Shown one piece after another: positions 51,922 through 61,426 of a stretch of 64,000 bases of DNA (position 1 is the stretch's first letter; each line of letters begins with the position of its first letter). The notes beneath the pieces are model-generated. The model searched no databases. It worked only from the letters and a program-made list of their open reading frames with translations, and was not told the DNA's origin. Source of the stretch: Kushneria sinocarnis (GTDB lineage: Bacteria; Pseudomonadota; Gammaproteobacteria; Pseudomonadales; Halomonadaceae); the NCBI RefSeq assembly GCF_003633775.1, contig NZ_RBIN01000008.1, positions 62,001 to 126,000 on the forward strand. Direction: 5' to 3'. The position numbers and the translations under genes are program-made.

Positions 51922-52801
51922 GGCTTGCCTGCCACGCCTGTGCGGGCTGCACCGGCGATGCGCCCGTCATGGCCGGCACCGGTTCGGCGGCACGCATGCG
52001 ATCCCCCTCGACCCGGCCGTGAAAACGCATCGGTGTGCCGCCATCGTCCAGGGTAAAGGCAATACGATCGCCCCGCAGTTCAGCCTCGGTCAGCGTGACC
52101 TGGCGACCGTCGATTCTGGCGCCCCCCTGAAGCCGCTGGAAACGCTGGCTGAACTCGAGTGCAATATCGCGGCCCTGATGAGTGAGCTGCCAGCGTCCGG
52201 CCACATCCGCCGGCACGATCCACAGGTAGATATCCCGGCCGGTGGTGGTATCGTGCACATCCGGCTGCCAGTCATCCATGTCGAAGGCGTGCGAGACCAC
52301 CCGGCTGCCGGGCTGCATGTCATGCAGGATCTTCGGACGCAGATCACGATTGACCGAAGGCAGCAGATAGAGCGTCAGGACATCGGCTTCGGCGATCGGC
52401 GTTTCAAACAGGTCCTGGCGGCGGAATTCGACCTGCTCCGCAACGCCCACCCTTTCGGCCCTCATGCGCCCTTCACGAATCCGATCCGGATCGATATCCA
52501 CGCCCAGCACCCGGTCGGCACCGTGCTCGGCGGCCGCCACCGCAATGCGGCCATCGCCGGACCCCAGGTCAATGACATAGTCCGCCGCCTCGACTTCGCC
52601 GAGCGCCATCATCCGCTCCACGACCACCTCGGGCGTCGGCACGAAGGGGACATCCAGCTCGACCGGCTGGATCATCTCCCCGGCGCCCTGTCCGTCCTCT
52701 TCCGGCAGCCGGGGCTCGCCATGGGCCTGCGAAAGGAGTCCGCCGGCCAGCAGAATGGTACCGATCAGCGCATGCCACCGCGGGGAACGCCCGATGATCA
52801 T
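51908..52801 (-). CDS. SAM-dependent methyltransferase with apparent signal peptide
   Basis: A 297-residue protein. Residues 1-28 look like a cleavable signal (basic start, hydrophobic G-T-I-L-L-A-G-G-L-L, then S-Q-A-H-G). V-P-F-V-P-T-P and the SAM motif V-I-D-L-G-S-G-D-G-R-I follow near 80, with V-D-I-D-P near 102. The C-terminal third is an extra beta-rich region with no recognisable motif. SAM is not known to be available in the periplasm, so the segment may instead be a membrane anchor. The ATG at 52801 is chosen (GGGAG about 10 bases upstream). It overlaps the permease gene by 14 bases. Confidence 0.8.
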   Translation of the reverse strand: MIIGRSPRWHALIGTILLAGGLLSQAHGEPRLPEEDGQGAGEMIQPVELDVPFVPTPEVVVERMMALGEVEAADYVIDLGSGDGRIAVAAAEHGADRVLGVDIDPDRIREGRMRAERVGVAEQVEFRRQDLFETPIAEADVLTLYLLPSVNRDLRPKILHDMQPGSRVVSHAFDMDDWQPDVHDTTTGRDIYLWIVPADVAGRWQLTHQGRDIALEFSQRFQRLQGGARIDGRQVTLTEAELRGDRIAFTLDDGGTPMRFHGRVEGDRMRAAEPVPAMTGASPVQPAQAWQASRDNT

Positions 52802-52959
52802 AGCCTCTTCTCCCGTAATTCCGATCACTCGACGCTGCCGGCACTGCCACCCCGGCAGACAGGTTCGCCGGCTACCGATTCAAGAGTGGTTAACCCGGGG
52901 GAATCCGGCCACGACCGAAGGCCGTGTTTAAGGCCCGCCCAGGACCGGGCAGGCAAAAT

Positions 52960-53817
52960 TCAGTTTCGCTTATGAAGGCCGAAATAGCGGATCAGCAGCC
53001 GCTCACGCAGCGCGCCGGGCAGCCATCGTGCCGCCAGCGCGACCGCGACACCGCCCTGACCGGCCCGGATCAGCCGGGGCCGGCGTCTGCGGGCCACGGC
53101 CGCCACCAGCTGCCGGGCGAGCCGGTCAGCCGGCGTGGGCTTCAGGCGCTCCGAGGAGATGGCCCGCCGGTCGATGGCCTCCTGCCAGGGCTGCCAGGGC
53201 GAGTCCGGCTGCAGCCGGGCATGAAATTCGGAGAGCGCCCGCTGGCCGAAACTCGACGCCACGGCGCCGGGCCGTACCAGGATGACATCGATGCCCAGCG
53301 GATCGAGCTCCATGCGCATGGCCTCGGTCAGCCGGTGCAGCGCGGCCTTGGAAGCGCAGTAGGCGCCGGCAAAGGGCGAGGTGAGCAGCCCGGCCACACT
53401 GCCGATGTTGATCACGCAGCCCTGCCGGGCGCTCAGCAGCGGCAGACAGGCGCGTGTCAGGGCCACCGGGGCGAGCACATTGGTTTCGAACTGGGCACGC
53501 AGGCGATCGCGCTCGAAATCCAGTACCGGCCCCATGGCGCCGTAACCGGCGTTGTTGATCAGCACATCCAGACCGGTCAGCTGCGTTCGAAGGGAGTCGA
53601 CGGCCGCGTCGATGGCGCTGTCGTCGTTGACGTCGAGCCGGATCGGCGTCCAGCCGGAAGCCGCCAGCCGGGTCAGATCCTCTTCCCGTCGGGCGCCGGC
53701 AAGGACCCGGTAGCCTGCTGCATCGAAGGCGCGGCACAGCGCCTGCCCGATACCGCTGGAGCAGCCGGTGATCAGTACGGTGGGCTGTCGGCTCGGCTCG
53801 GTAGGCGCGGTCGACAT
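52960..53817 (-). CDS. Short-chain dehydrogenase/reductase
   Basis: Classical SDR (285 aa). The cofactor motif T-G-C-S-S-G-I-G is near residue 17, N-N-A-G near 89, the catalytic Ser in I-G-S-V-A-G near 138, and Y-C-A-S-K near 151. The C-terminus is basic and may associate with membrane. NADPH preference is suggested by the A-R-R-E after beta strand 2. The substrate is unknown. It has GGGAGG about 11 bases before its ATG. Confidence 0.87.
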   Translation of the reverse strand: MSTAPTEPSRQPTVLITGCSSGIGQALCRAFDAAGYRVLAGARREEDLTRLAASGWTPIRLDVNDDSAIDAAVDSLRTQLTGLDVLINNAGYGAMGPVLDFERDRLRAQFETNVLAPVALTRACLPLLSARQGCVINIGSVAGLLTSPFAGAYCASKAALHRLTEAMRMELDPLGIDVILVRPGAVASSFGQRALSEFHARLQPDSPWQPWQEAIDRRAISSERLKPTPADRLARQLVAAVARRRRPRLIRAGQGGVAVALAARWLPGALRERLLIRYFGLHKRN

Positions 53818-54154
53818 GGGTTTTTGTCCTCCCTGGGCGGTGTCATGACAACAGTCCGAGCGAACGCACGCTACCGGGAAGCTGCGCCATGCGCAGTGCG
53901 TGTCGGCCGGACATCGCCTTTCTTTAATGTTTCAGGCCGCTTGCCGCGCCGTCGGCCGGTCGTTGTCATGCGGCATCATGAAATTGCATGTATTTTTGCC
54001 GATATGGCCATTCGGAACGCCACAGGGAACCGGCGCTGGACAGATACCCGGGCATGGAGTAGCCGTTACGCAAGCCCGTGAAGCAGTACAGGATAGCAGA
54101 GCTGCCTTCACGACCCACCCGATCTCAGCTCGTGCAAAACCCGAAAGGAATATC
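53818..54154. other. 337-base intergenic region, no gene recognised
   Basis: This gap separates the divergent SDR and EAL-HDOD genes and must hold both promoters. I looked for a c-di-GMP (GEMM) riboswitch because of the downstream gene and did not find a convincing one. No ORF, repeat or tRNA stands out. Confidence 0.5.
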
Positions 54155-55378
54155 ATGACTGACGCCATTCGCCAGGGTGTGCTCTACGCTCGTCAGCCCA
54201 TCTACAACCGCAGACTCGAACTGGCCGGTTTCGAACTGCTGTTTCGTCCGATTGACAGCTCCGCACCAACACTGAGCGAACTTGATGGCGATCGCGCCAC
54301 CAGTCAGGTGCTGCTCAACGCCTTCACCGCCACCGATATCGGCGAAGTATGTGAAGGGCAGCCGGCCTTCGTCAATTTCACGGCCGAAACCCTGAGCCAC
54401 CACATCCCGTTCGATCCGGCCACCATTGTCATCGAAGTGCTGGAGACCGTGACCCCCAGCGACAGCACCCTTGCCGCCCTCCAGACCCTGCATCAGCGCG
54501 GCTATACCATCGCGCTGGATGACTATGTCCTGACCGACAGCAACCACCCCTTCCTGCCCTGGGCGGATATCGTCAAGCTCGAATATCCGGCCTATGACGC
54601 CGGCACCCTCCGGGCGACCGTCGCGCAACTTCACCGCTACAACCCGAAGCTGCGGGTGCTGGCCGAAAAGATCGAAAGTCATCAGGAGTTCCAGCACTGC
54701 CGTGACGCCGGCTGCGACCTCTTCCAGGGCTATTTCCTGGCCCGTCCGGAAGCGGTGCATGGCAGCATCATGCCGATCAACCGGCTCAGCGCACTGAGCG
54801 TCCTGGCGGAACTCAACCGCCCACGGCTGGGCATACACGAGATGAGCCGGCTGATTCGCAATGATCCCTTCCTGAGCCTGCGGCTGCTGCGCCTGGCCCA
54901 GTCCGCCCTCTACCAGCGGAGCCAACCGATCACCTCGCTGGAGGGCGCGGTCATGTCACTCGGCCTGAACCGCATCCGGGGGCTGGCCAGCCTGCTGGTC
55001 CTCTCCCAGCTCGACGACAAGCCCCATGCCCTGCAGCGGCTGGCCATCCTGCGGGGCCATTTCTGCCAGCGGCTCACCGAGCATCTTCCCGGGCTTGCCG
55101 AAATGGGCTTTACCACCGGACTGTTCTCCTGCCTCGACAGCCTGTTCGATCAGCCACTGGACGACATCATCGCCCAGGTCCCCCTGCATGAGGAGATCCG
55201 GGCCGCCCTGCTCACCAGAGAAGGCCCCCTGGGTCTGGTGCTGGAAACGGCGCTTTTGTTCGAGCAGGACCGCTGGGCCGCCATCGACTGGCCGCGACTC
55301 GACACCCTCAATCTCGACGCCATCGCCGTCGCCGAAGCCTATGACAGCGCCATCGCATTGATGCACAACGCGACCTGA
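54155..55378 (+). CDS. EAL-HDOD signalling protein (YuxH-like, EAL degenerate)
   Basis: Two-domain regulator of 407 residues: a ~200-residue EAL-like domain and a C-terminal HDOD domain (about 195-390). The EAL motif reads E-L-L, and the metal/catalytic loop D-D-F-G-T-G is D-D-Y-V-L-T. A-E-x-V-E-T is A-E-K-I-E-S. c-di-GMP hydrolysis is therefore unlikely, while Q-G-Y is kept. Such proteins act by binding or protein contact. The HDOD part has M-S-R-L-I-R-N-D-P-F-L-S-L. The ATG at 54155 follows AAGGAA by 5 bases. Confidence 0.87.
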   Translation: MTDAIRQGVLYARQPIYNRRLELAGFELLFRPIDSSAPTLSELDGDRATSQVLLNAFTATDIGEVCEGQPAFVNFTAETLSHHIPFDPATIVIEVLETVTPSDSTLAALQTLHQRGYTIALDDYVLTDSNHPFLPWADIVKLEYPAYDAGTLRATVAQLHRYNPKLRVLAEKIESHQEFQHCRDAGCDLFQGYFLARPEAVHGSIMPINRLSALSVLAELNRPRLGIHEMSRLIRNDPFLSLRLLRLAQSALYQRSQPITSLEGAVMSLGLNRIRGLASLLVLSQLDDKPHALQRLAILRGHFCQRLTEHLPGLAEMGFTTGLFSCLDSLFDQPLDDIIAQVPLHEEIRAALLTREGPLGLVLETALLFEQDRWAAIDWPRLDTLNLDAIAVAEAYDSAIALMHNAT

Positions 55379-55484
55379 TCCCGCCGAAAGCGTAATTTTT
55401 TGTATCACCGGCGATAAAAAAACGGCGTTTACCTGTCTTTGTCCGTGAAGGTTTCGAGCAATATGGGCAACGGGAAGGCTTTCC

Positions 55485-56516
55485 ATGCTGATTTCGGTAC
55501 AGGCATTACGGGCACTGGCGGCATGGATGGTGGTCTGTCATCACGTCATGCAGGTCTTTTTCGGCTTCGATGCCAGTACGTGGCTGGGATACATGCTGTC
55601 GACCCGCGGTCAGATGGGCGTGGATATCTTTTTCATCATCAGTGGTTTTGTCATCTACATCACCACCCAGGGCCGCGACATCGGCAGTGGCCGGTTTCTC
55701 TGGAGCCGCCTGGCACGGGTGGCGCCGGCCTACTGGCTCTGCACCCTGATCACCGCGGTCATGATCTGGCTCGGCCACGATCTGATGCCGGTCTATGGCG
55801 TCGACTGGCAATCGCTGCTGATGTCGCTGGCCTTCATACCCCATGAAAACCCGGCCGATTTCGGCTACTACCCGGTGCTGCCGGTAGGCTGGACCCTCAA
55901 CTTCGAGATGCTCTTCTACAGTCTGTTTGCGCTGGCCTGCACCCTGCCGTCACGCTTTCGCGCCATCACCGTTACCCTGCTGGTGGTGGTGGTATGCCCG
56001 GTACTCGCGCTCAATACGCCATTGAGCAGCTTCTACGCCAACCCGGTCATCTACGAGTTCCTGCTCGGCATCGGCGTGGGCATCCTGTACCGCAGGGGCT
56101 GGCTGAACCCGACCGGACACTACTGGCCGGCCCTGCTGGCCGCCCTGGCGGCAATGGCCACCATGCTCTGCTTTGCCGATCGCCATCCGTGGCGGCTGCT
56201 GGTCTGGGGCGCGCCGGCCGCGGTGCTGGTGGCCGCGCTGATCCGGCTGGAACCGCTGTTCCGCGGTCAGCACTGGCTCAGAAAGCTGGGCGATCAGTCC
56301 TATTCGGTCTATCTGATCCACATCATCGTGCTGTGGACCGGCCACCGGGTGCTTTACGAACACTACGACTGGGATCTGCTGGCAACCCTGGTGCCCTGCA
56401 TCGCCCTGATCGGCCTGCTCTCCTGGGCCAGCTTCGAGTGGATCGAGACCCGCCTGTCACGCTGGCTGAAACGGCAGTTGCCGGTGGCGCGGCTCAGCCG
56501 CAGTCAAAGCCGCTAA
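55485..56516 (+). CDS. Acyltransferase-3 family (OafA/NodX-like) membrane O-acyltransferase
   Basis: Ten-helix membrane enzyme (343 aa) that transfers acyl, usually acetyl, groups to surface polysaccharide or other periplasmic acceptors. It begins with S-V-Q-A-L-R-A-L-A-A-W-M-V-V-C-H-H, carrying the conserved R and H, then M-G-V-D-I-F-F-I-I-S-G-F-V-I-Y near 44 and S-Y-S-V-Y-L-I-H near 273. No glycosyltransferase or O-antigen genes are adjacent. Its 3' end overlaps the convergent lipoprotein gene by 23 bases. Confidence 0.9.
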   Translation: MLISVQALRALAAWMVVCHHVMQVFFGFDASTWLGYMLSTRGQMGVDIFFIISGFVIYITTQGRDIGSGRFLWSRLARVAPAYWLCTLITAVMIWLGHDLMPVYGVDWQSLLMSLAFIPHENPADFGYYPVLPVGWTLNFEMLFYSLFALACTLPSRFRAITVTLLVVVVCPVLALNTPLSSFYANPVIYEFLLGIGVGILYRRGWLNPTGHYWPALLAALAAMATMLCFADRHPWRLLVWGAPAAVLVAALIRLEPLFRGQHWLRKLGDQSYSVYLIHIIVLWTGHRVLYEHYDWDLLATLVPCIALIGLLSWASFEWIETRLSRWLKRQLPVARLSRSQSR

Positions 56517-56883
56517 TCTGCTGGTTGTCATCGACTCGGATGTCCAGACGCTGCGGATTGAAATCCATGGTGACCATGGTGTGAGGGCCGACCACCCGAT
56601 ACTGCTCGGCTCCGGAGCGGTCGACGATCTGCTGGCGCACGCCCGGTTCCAGCGACCGGCCGGCCAGTTCCTCCAGCCGATCGGCACCGCAGGTGGTCGG
56701 ATCGGCCTGCTGCGGCAGGGTACCGGCAGGGACCGGAGCGCCCTGGCGGGCGGCATCACCGGTCTGTTGCGAGCGATCATTGCCGCCCCCGAACCAGCTG
56801 CAGCCGGTCAGCAGGGTCATCATTCCCAGTACAAGAATCCGGCTCCGCGCTGCATTGCCGATGCCGGCAGCATCACCCGCCAT
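56494..56883 (-). CDS. I78-family peptidase-inhibitor-like lipoprotein
   Basis: A 129-residue lipoprotein precursor. A hydrophobic segment ends in the lipobox L-L-T-G-C (Cys about 28), followed by a polar linker, then the I78 inhibitor-like domain: G-A-D-R-L-E-E-L-A-G, V-R-Q-Q-I, Y-R-V-V-G-P-H-T-M-V-T-M-D-F-N and I-S-G-F-D-C. Proteins of this type resemble the Aspergillus elastase inhibitor and may protect the envelope from serine proteases. The N-terminus is long for a lipoprotein, so an internal start is possible. Confidence 0.82.
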   Translation of the reverse strand: MAGDAAGIGNAARSRILVLGMMTLLTGCSWFGGGNDRSQQTGDAARQGAPVPAGTLPQQADPTTCGADRLEELAGRSLEPGVRQQIVDRSGAEQYRVVGPHTMVTMDFNPQRLDIRVDDNQQISGFDCG

Positions 56884-56954
56884 GGTGGTCTCCCGCTATT
56901 GATGCGCCATTGCGGGACGCATTCTGCGCCCTTGACGGCGATCACGGCAACGTT

Positions 56955-58625
56955 TCAGGGATCCCGTGGCAGCGCCGGCGTAGCCGCCGCCACCGGCAGG
57001 TTTGGCAGCAGCTGCTCCAGTGCGCCGGCCAGCTCGAACAGCTGGCGCTCATCGAAATCGCGGCCGAGCAGCGATACGCCCACCGGGATCCGGCTGTCGA
57101 GCGTGCCCATCGGCAGGGTAATCTCCGGAAATCCGGTCGCCGTGGCAATATACCCCAGCGCAAAGGGGTGCTGGCTATCACAGTCATATCCCTGCACCGA
57201 CACCCCTTCGCGCGGCGGCGCCGCACACGCCTCGGTGGGAAAGATCAGTGCATCGAGCCTGTTTTCCTGCATGAAACCGCGAAGACGGTCGCGCAGTTTC
57301 GGCAGCCGGTGGGTCAGCACATCCAGATAGCGGGGCGAGCCTGCCATGCTCTCCTCCAGCCGCTCCTTCATGCCGCGGATGCGACTGATCGAGATGGGCG
57401 GTTCCTGCGAAGCACTGCCCGGCTGCTGCTGCCGGCGGTGATTGATGCGCTCGCAGCGCGCCAGCAGCTGCCTGAGATCATGAGGCTGGTGCTCTCCGAA
57501 CTGGCGCAGATAACGCTCCAGCTGTGGCTCGAACTCGGCCTCGTGGACCGGCGCCACCACGCTCGGCCAGAGATCGTAATAGATTTCCCCCAGCCGCACA
57601 TCGACCAGCCGGGCACCTGCATCCTCCATCTCGTGCAAGGCGCGGCCGAACCGCTGCTCGATGGCCGGATCGCCATGATCACGCTGTCGGATCACCCCGA
57701 TCCGGGCCTGCTGCAACTGCTCTTGCGGAGATGGCGTCGCTCCCTCGCGGGGGCCTGTGAAGCGGGGAGGATGCTGCTGATTGACATTAGTGGCATCGTC
57801 GGCCTTGTCGGTGCCACTCATGGCTTCCAGCACCCAGGCCGCACCGGTGACGCTGCGGGTCAGCGGGGCCGGGGTATCGAAGGACAGCGCCAGCGGAATG
57901 ACGCCATCGCGGGAGACCCGGCCCAGCGTGGGCCGCGCGGCCACCAGGCCGGCGGCATGCGCCGGTCCCCGGGCCGAGCCTTCGGTATCAGTGCCCACGG
58001 CAAAGGCCGCGAAATTGGCCGCCACCGCCGCCGCCGGGCCACTGCTGGAGCCGAGCACGCTGTAATCGGGATTGCGCGGATTGCGCGATACCCCGCCCAG
58101 CGAACTGTAACCGGGCTGACCGTAACTGGCGGCGAACTCGGTCATGTTGGCCTTGCCCAGCACGATGGCCCCGGCGTTCTGCAACCGTCTGACGAGGGTA
58201 GCGCTGTCTTCGGGCATGGCCGATTTCAGCGCCATCGAACCACCGGTGGTGGGGTGGCCGATGACATCGATATTGTCCTTGACCACGAACGGGATACCGT
58301 AGAGGGGGCCATGCGCCTGCTGATCGCGGCGCGCATCCAGCCGCCGGGCGCGCTCGAGCGCCTGTCGGTTGTGCTGGTGCAGGATGGCATTGATGTGCGG
58401 CCCCTGATCGTCATAGGCCCGCATGCGGCGCTGATAGAAGCGTACCAGCTCGGCCGAGCTGATCGCCCCGCTGTCCAGTGCTGCCTTCAGCTCGGGCAGG
58501 GTGGCGTTCAGCGGATCGAACCCCGAACCGGCCGCCACCGGGCCGGCATGCAGGAAACCGATGCTCGCCAGAACCATGAGCACTCCCCCCGGCAGTGCCC
58601 ATCGACGCAGTCGCGCCAGTCGCAT
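56955..58625 (-). CDS. Exported amidase (amidase-signature family)
   Basis: Amidase-signature hydrolase of 556 residues with a signal peptide (hydrophobic L-M-V-L-A-S-I-G-F-L, cleavage near V-A-A-G). The Ser-cisSer-Lys machinery is visible: the Lys in F-V-V-K-D-N near residue 113, the Gly/Ser-rich L-G-S-S-S-G-P-A-A-A near 193, and the nucleophile Ser in T-D-T-E-G-S near 215. The G-G-S of most members is E-G-S here. The substrate is unknown; length and export resemble envelope-located amidases rather than GatA. Confidence 0.88.
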   Translation of the reverse strand: MRLARLRRWALPGGVLMVLASIGFLHAGPVAAGSGFDPLNATLPELKAALDSGAISSAELVRFYQRRMRAYDDQGPHINAILHQHNRQALERARRLDARRDQQAHGPLYGIPFVVKDNIDVIGHPTTGGSMALKSAMPEDSATLVRRLQNAGAIVLGKANMTEFAASYGQPGYSSLGGVSRNPRNPDYSVLGSSSGPAAAVAANFAAFAVGTDTEGSARGPAHAAGLVAARPTLGRVSRDGVIPLALSFDTPAPLTRSVTGAAWVLEAMSGTDKADDATNVNQQHPPRFTGPREGATPSPQEQLQQARIGVIRQRDHGDPAIEQRFGRALHEMEDAGARLVDVRLGEIYYDLWPSVVAPVHEAEFEPQLERYLRQFGEHQPHDLRQLLARCERINHRRQQQPGSASQEPPISISRIRGMKERLEESMAGSPRYLDVLTHRLPKLRDRLRGFMQENRLDALIFPTEACAAPPREGVSVQGYDCDSQHPFALGYIATATGFPEITLPMGTLDSRIPVGVSLLGRDFDERQLFELAGALEQLLPNLPVAAATPALPRDP

Positions 58626-58792
58626 ACGACCCTCCCCCGGGGTATGGCATGCGTGTATGTGCCAGAGATATCGACGCTGTCACTCGGTTATCCGGCGATA
58701 TCGATGCCCAGGGTAACGAAAGGCACACTCTGATGCCAACCGGGGGGTGCCGGCAGGCGCGTGATGGCGCAATCGGCACAGCAGGAAGGTCG

Positions 58793-59107
58793 TCAGCCCG
58801 CCTCAAGGGTCTGCAGCAGATCGGGCAGGGCCGATTCGAGCCGCAGCGCCGGACTGCGACCACCACGCGGGGCGGTGGTCAGCCAGCCGGCCGCGGACAG
58901 GGCTGCGGCGCTGCGTCGAACCAGCGCATGCTCGATTTCAAAACGGCGCGCCAGCCGACCGGTATCCACGCCCGTTCGGCGCCCGTCGCCCGCATCCTGC
59001 TGCGCCTCGATCACGGCAGCGAGCAGCACCGCTTCCAGTGGCTGCAGCGCCGGCCGGGCTGCCAGAATCCGCCCGACCAGCGCCTCGAAGGCGGCCTCGT
59101 CTGCCAT
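58793..59107 (-). CDS. Small helical protein coupled to the YdeP-like oxidoreductase
   Basis: A 104-residue protein, Ala/Arg/Leu-rich, that I do not recognise. The pattern of helices with R-L-A-R-R-F-E-I-E-H-A-L-V-R-R-S-A-A-A-L near 50-70, followed by G-W-L-T-T-A-P-R-G-G-R-S, looks like a winged helix-turn-helix with its wing. Its ATG overlaps the stop of the molybdopterin oxidoreductase gene as TGATG, so it is translated with it. It might be a regulator or maturation helper for that enzyme. Confidence 0.65.
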   Translation of the reverse strand: MADEAAFEALVGRILAARPALQPLEAVLLAAVIEAQQDAGDGRRTGVDTGRLARRFEIEHALVRRSAAALSAAGWLTTAPRGGRSPALRLESALPDLLQTLEAG

Positions 59108-61389
59108 CAGGCCAGCCGTGCGCTCTTCTCCAGCCGAATCGCGACCGACTTGGAGGTCGGCGTATTGCTCTTCAGACCGACACTGTCGAGCGGAATCAGC
59201 GGGTTGGTTTCGGGATAGTAGGCTGCCGCACAGCCGGCCGGGGTATCATACTCCACCACCCGGAAGCCGTTGGCACGCCGCTCGCGGCCGTCCGCGGCAT
59301 CGCCGATCAGGTCAACCCAGTCATTCTTCGCCAGCCCCAGGCGGGCCATGTCGGCACTGCTCAGAAAGACCACCCGCCGCGTGCCTTCGACCCCCCGGTA
59401 GCGGTCGTTGTAACCGTAGACGGTGGTGTTGTACTGATCGTGACTGCGCAGCGTCTGCAGCGTGACCCAGCCTTCGCGATCGCGCAGCTGCTGATGCATG
59501 ATCGCCTCGGGCAGAGGCGCATCCGAGAACTCGGCGCACCCACTGGCGGTGGGAAACTCCCGCCGGGCGCCCGGATTGCCCAGCCAGAAGCCACGCGGCT
59601 GACGGACCCGGTTGTTGAAGTCGGCAAATCCCGGAATCACGGCGGCGATCTGCTCGCGAATGCGGTCGTAATCCTCGGCCAGCGACAGCCAGTCGACCAC
59701 TTCGCTGCCCACGGCGCGATGAGCGATATTGGTCAGAATGGTAATCTCCGGGCGCAGATCCGGTGACGCCGGCTCGTGGATGCCGGCCGAACCGTGCACC
59801 ATGCTCATTGAATCCTCGACCGTGATCAGCTGCGGCGCCCCATCGGCGCGACGGTCGATCTCGACCCGGCCCACGCACGGCAGGATCAGCGCATCGCTGC
59901 CGGTCACCAGATGGCTGCGGTTGAGCTTGGTGCTGATGTGCACGGTCAGGTTGCAGCTGGAGAGCGCTTCTTCACAGACTTCGGAGTCCGAGGTGGCGCG
60001 GGCGAAATTGCCCCCCAGTCCGATGAACACCTTCGCCCTGCCAGCGCGCATGGCACGGATGGCGTTGACGGTATCGACACCATGCTCACGCGGCATGGGG
60101 ACGCCGTAGTAGGCCTCCAGCGCATCCAGCAGCGCCGGCTTGGGACGCTCGAAGATGCCCATGGTGCGATCACCCTGCACATTGGAGTGACCGCGTACCG
60201 GACAGGTGCCGGCGCCGGGCTTGCCGATGTTGCCGCGCAGCAGCAGGAAGTTGACGATCTCGCGGATCATCACCACCGAGTGCTGATGCTGGGTAATGCC
60301 CATCGCCCAGCAGCAGATGGTGGCATTGGAGCGGATGTAGACCTCGGCGGCCTGGGTGATCTCTTCCCGGCTCAGGCCGGACTGATCCTCGATCGCCTCC
60401 CATGACGTGGCCTCGACCGCCTGCTGCCAGCCCTCGAACCCGTGGGTATACTGCGCGATGAAGTCGTGATCGATGATGTTGCCGTCGCGCGCTTCCCGTT
60501 CGAACACCACCTTGGCCATGCCGCGAATGGCGGCCATGTCCCCGCCCAGATGGGGCCGGAAGTAGAGCGAACTGATGCGATGGCTGCCGCCGCGCAGCAT
60601 TTCGAGCTTTTTCTGCGGATCGGCGAAGCGCTCCAGCCCGCGTTCGCGCAGGGTATTGAAGGCGACGATCTCGCAGCCGCGCTCGGCCGCTTCGCGCAGC
60701 GTGCCCAGCATGCGCGGATGGTTGGTGCCCGGGTTCTGACCGAAGGTAAAGATGGCCTCGGCCCGCTCGAAGTCATCCAGCAGCACGCTGCCCTTGCCGA
60801 TCCCCAGTGACTCGCTCAGCGCGGTGCCGCTGGCCTCATGACACATGTTGGAGCAGTCCGGCAGGTTGTTGGTGCCGTACAGCCGGGCCAGCAGCTGAAA
60901 GACATAGGCCGACTCGTTGGCGGCCTTGCCGGAGGTATAGAACAGGGCCTGATCGGGATGATCGAGGGCCTTCAGATGTTCGGCGACCAGCGCATAGGCG
61001 TCCTCCCAGCTGACCGGCTCATAGTGGTCGGTCCGGGCGTTGTAGCGCATCGGCGAGGTCAGCCGGCCCTGATCCTCGAGACGGTAGTCGTCCCACTGTT
61101 TCATCTCGGCGACGCTGTAGCGCTCGAAGAACTTCGGCGTCACCCGCTTGGCGGTGGCCTCCCAGGTGACCGCCTTGACCCCGTTCTCGCAGAACTCGAA
61201 CGAGGAGCCGTGCTCGGGATCCCCCCAGGCACAGCCGGGACAGTCGAACCCATCGGGCTGATTCATCTTCAGCAGCGAGCGCACATTGGCAAGCGGTGCC
61301 CGGCTGTGCCGGATGTGCTGGCCGACCGCGCGCAGTGCCCCCCAGCCGGCAGCCGGGTGGGTATATTGAAAGATGCGTTCCCTGGACAT
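59107..61389 (-). CDS. FdhF/YdeP-family molybdopterin oxidoreductase
   Basis: Molybdopterin-guanine-dinucleotide enzyme of 760 residues, almost the same length as E. coli YdeP (759). Sequence landmarks include the N-terminal D-C-P-G-C-A-W-G, N-E-S-A-Y-V-F-Q-L-L near 160, C-S-N-M-C-H-E-A-S-G near 180, F-G-Q-N-P-G-T-N-H-P-R-M near 215 and G-H-S-N-V-Q-G-D-R near 400. The family is labelled formate-dehydrogenase-like, but YdeP's substrate is not established; it has been linked to acid resistance. fdhD immediately upstream supplies the sulfur for the cofactor. Confidence 0.9.
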   Translation of the reverse strand: MSRERIFQYTHPAAGWGALRAVGQHIRHSRAPLANVRSLLKMNQPDGFDCPGCAWGDPEHGSSFEFCENGVKAVTWEATAKRVTPKFFERYSVAEMKQWDDYRLEDQGRLTSPMRYNARTDHYEPVSWEDAYALVAEHLKALDHPDQALFYTSGKAANESAYVFQLLARLYGTNNLPDCSNMCHEASGTALSESLGIGKGSVLLDDFERAEAIFTFGQNPGTNHPRMLGTLREAAERGCEIVAFNTLRERGLERFADPQKKLEMLRGGSHRISSLYFRPHLGGDMAAIRGMAKVVFEREARDGNIIDHDFIAQYTHGFEGWQQAVEATSWEAIEDQSGLSREEITQAAEVYIRSNATICCWAMGITQHQHSVVMIREIVNFLLLRGNIGKPGAGTCPVRGHSNVQGDRTMGIFERPKPALLDALEAYYGVPMPREHGVDTVNAIRAMRAGRAKVFIGLGGNFARATSDSEVCEEALSSCNLTVHISTKLNRSHLVTGSDALILPCVGRVEIDRRADGAPQLITVEDSMSMVHGSAGIHEPASPDLRPEITILTNIAHRAVGSEVVDWLSLAEDYDRIREQIAAVIPGFADFNNRVRQPRGFWLGNPGARREFPTASGCAEFSDAPLPEAIMHQQLRDREGWVTLQTLRSHDQYNTTVYGYNDRYRGVEGTRRVVFLSSADMARLGLAKNDWVDLIGDAADGRERRANGFRVVEYDTPAGCAAAYYPETNPLIPLDSVGLKSNTPTSKSVAIRLEKSARLA

Positions 61390-61426
61390 GTAACGTTACT
61401 CCGGTGAATCAGGCAGGCCGCCCGGG

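Noticed and set aside
53818-54154. A c-di-GMP (GEMM) riboswitch before the EAL-HDOD gene, suggested by ACAGGGAACC and ACGCAAGCCC.
   Set aside because: The distance between the two elements is about 36 bases, too long for the P1b hairpin, and the GNRA tetraloop and receptor are not visible.
59107-61389. A classical formate dehydrogenase (FdhF of formate hydrogenlyase).
   Set aside because: No in-frame TGA/selenocysteine codon and no partner iron-sulfur or hydrogenase genes; length and motifs match the YdeP group.
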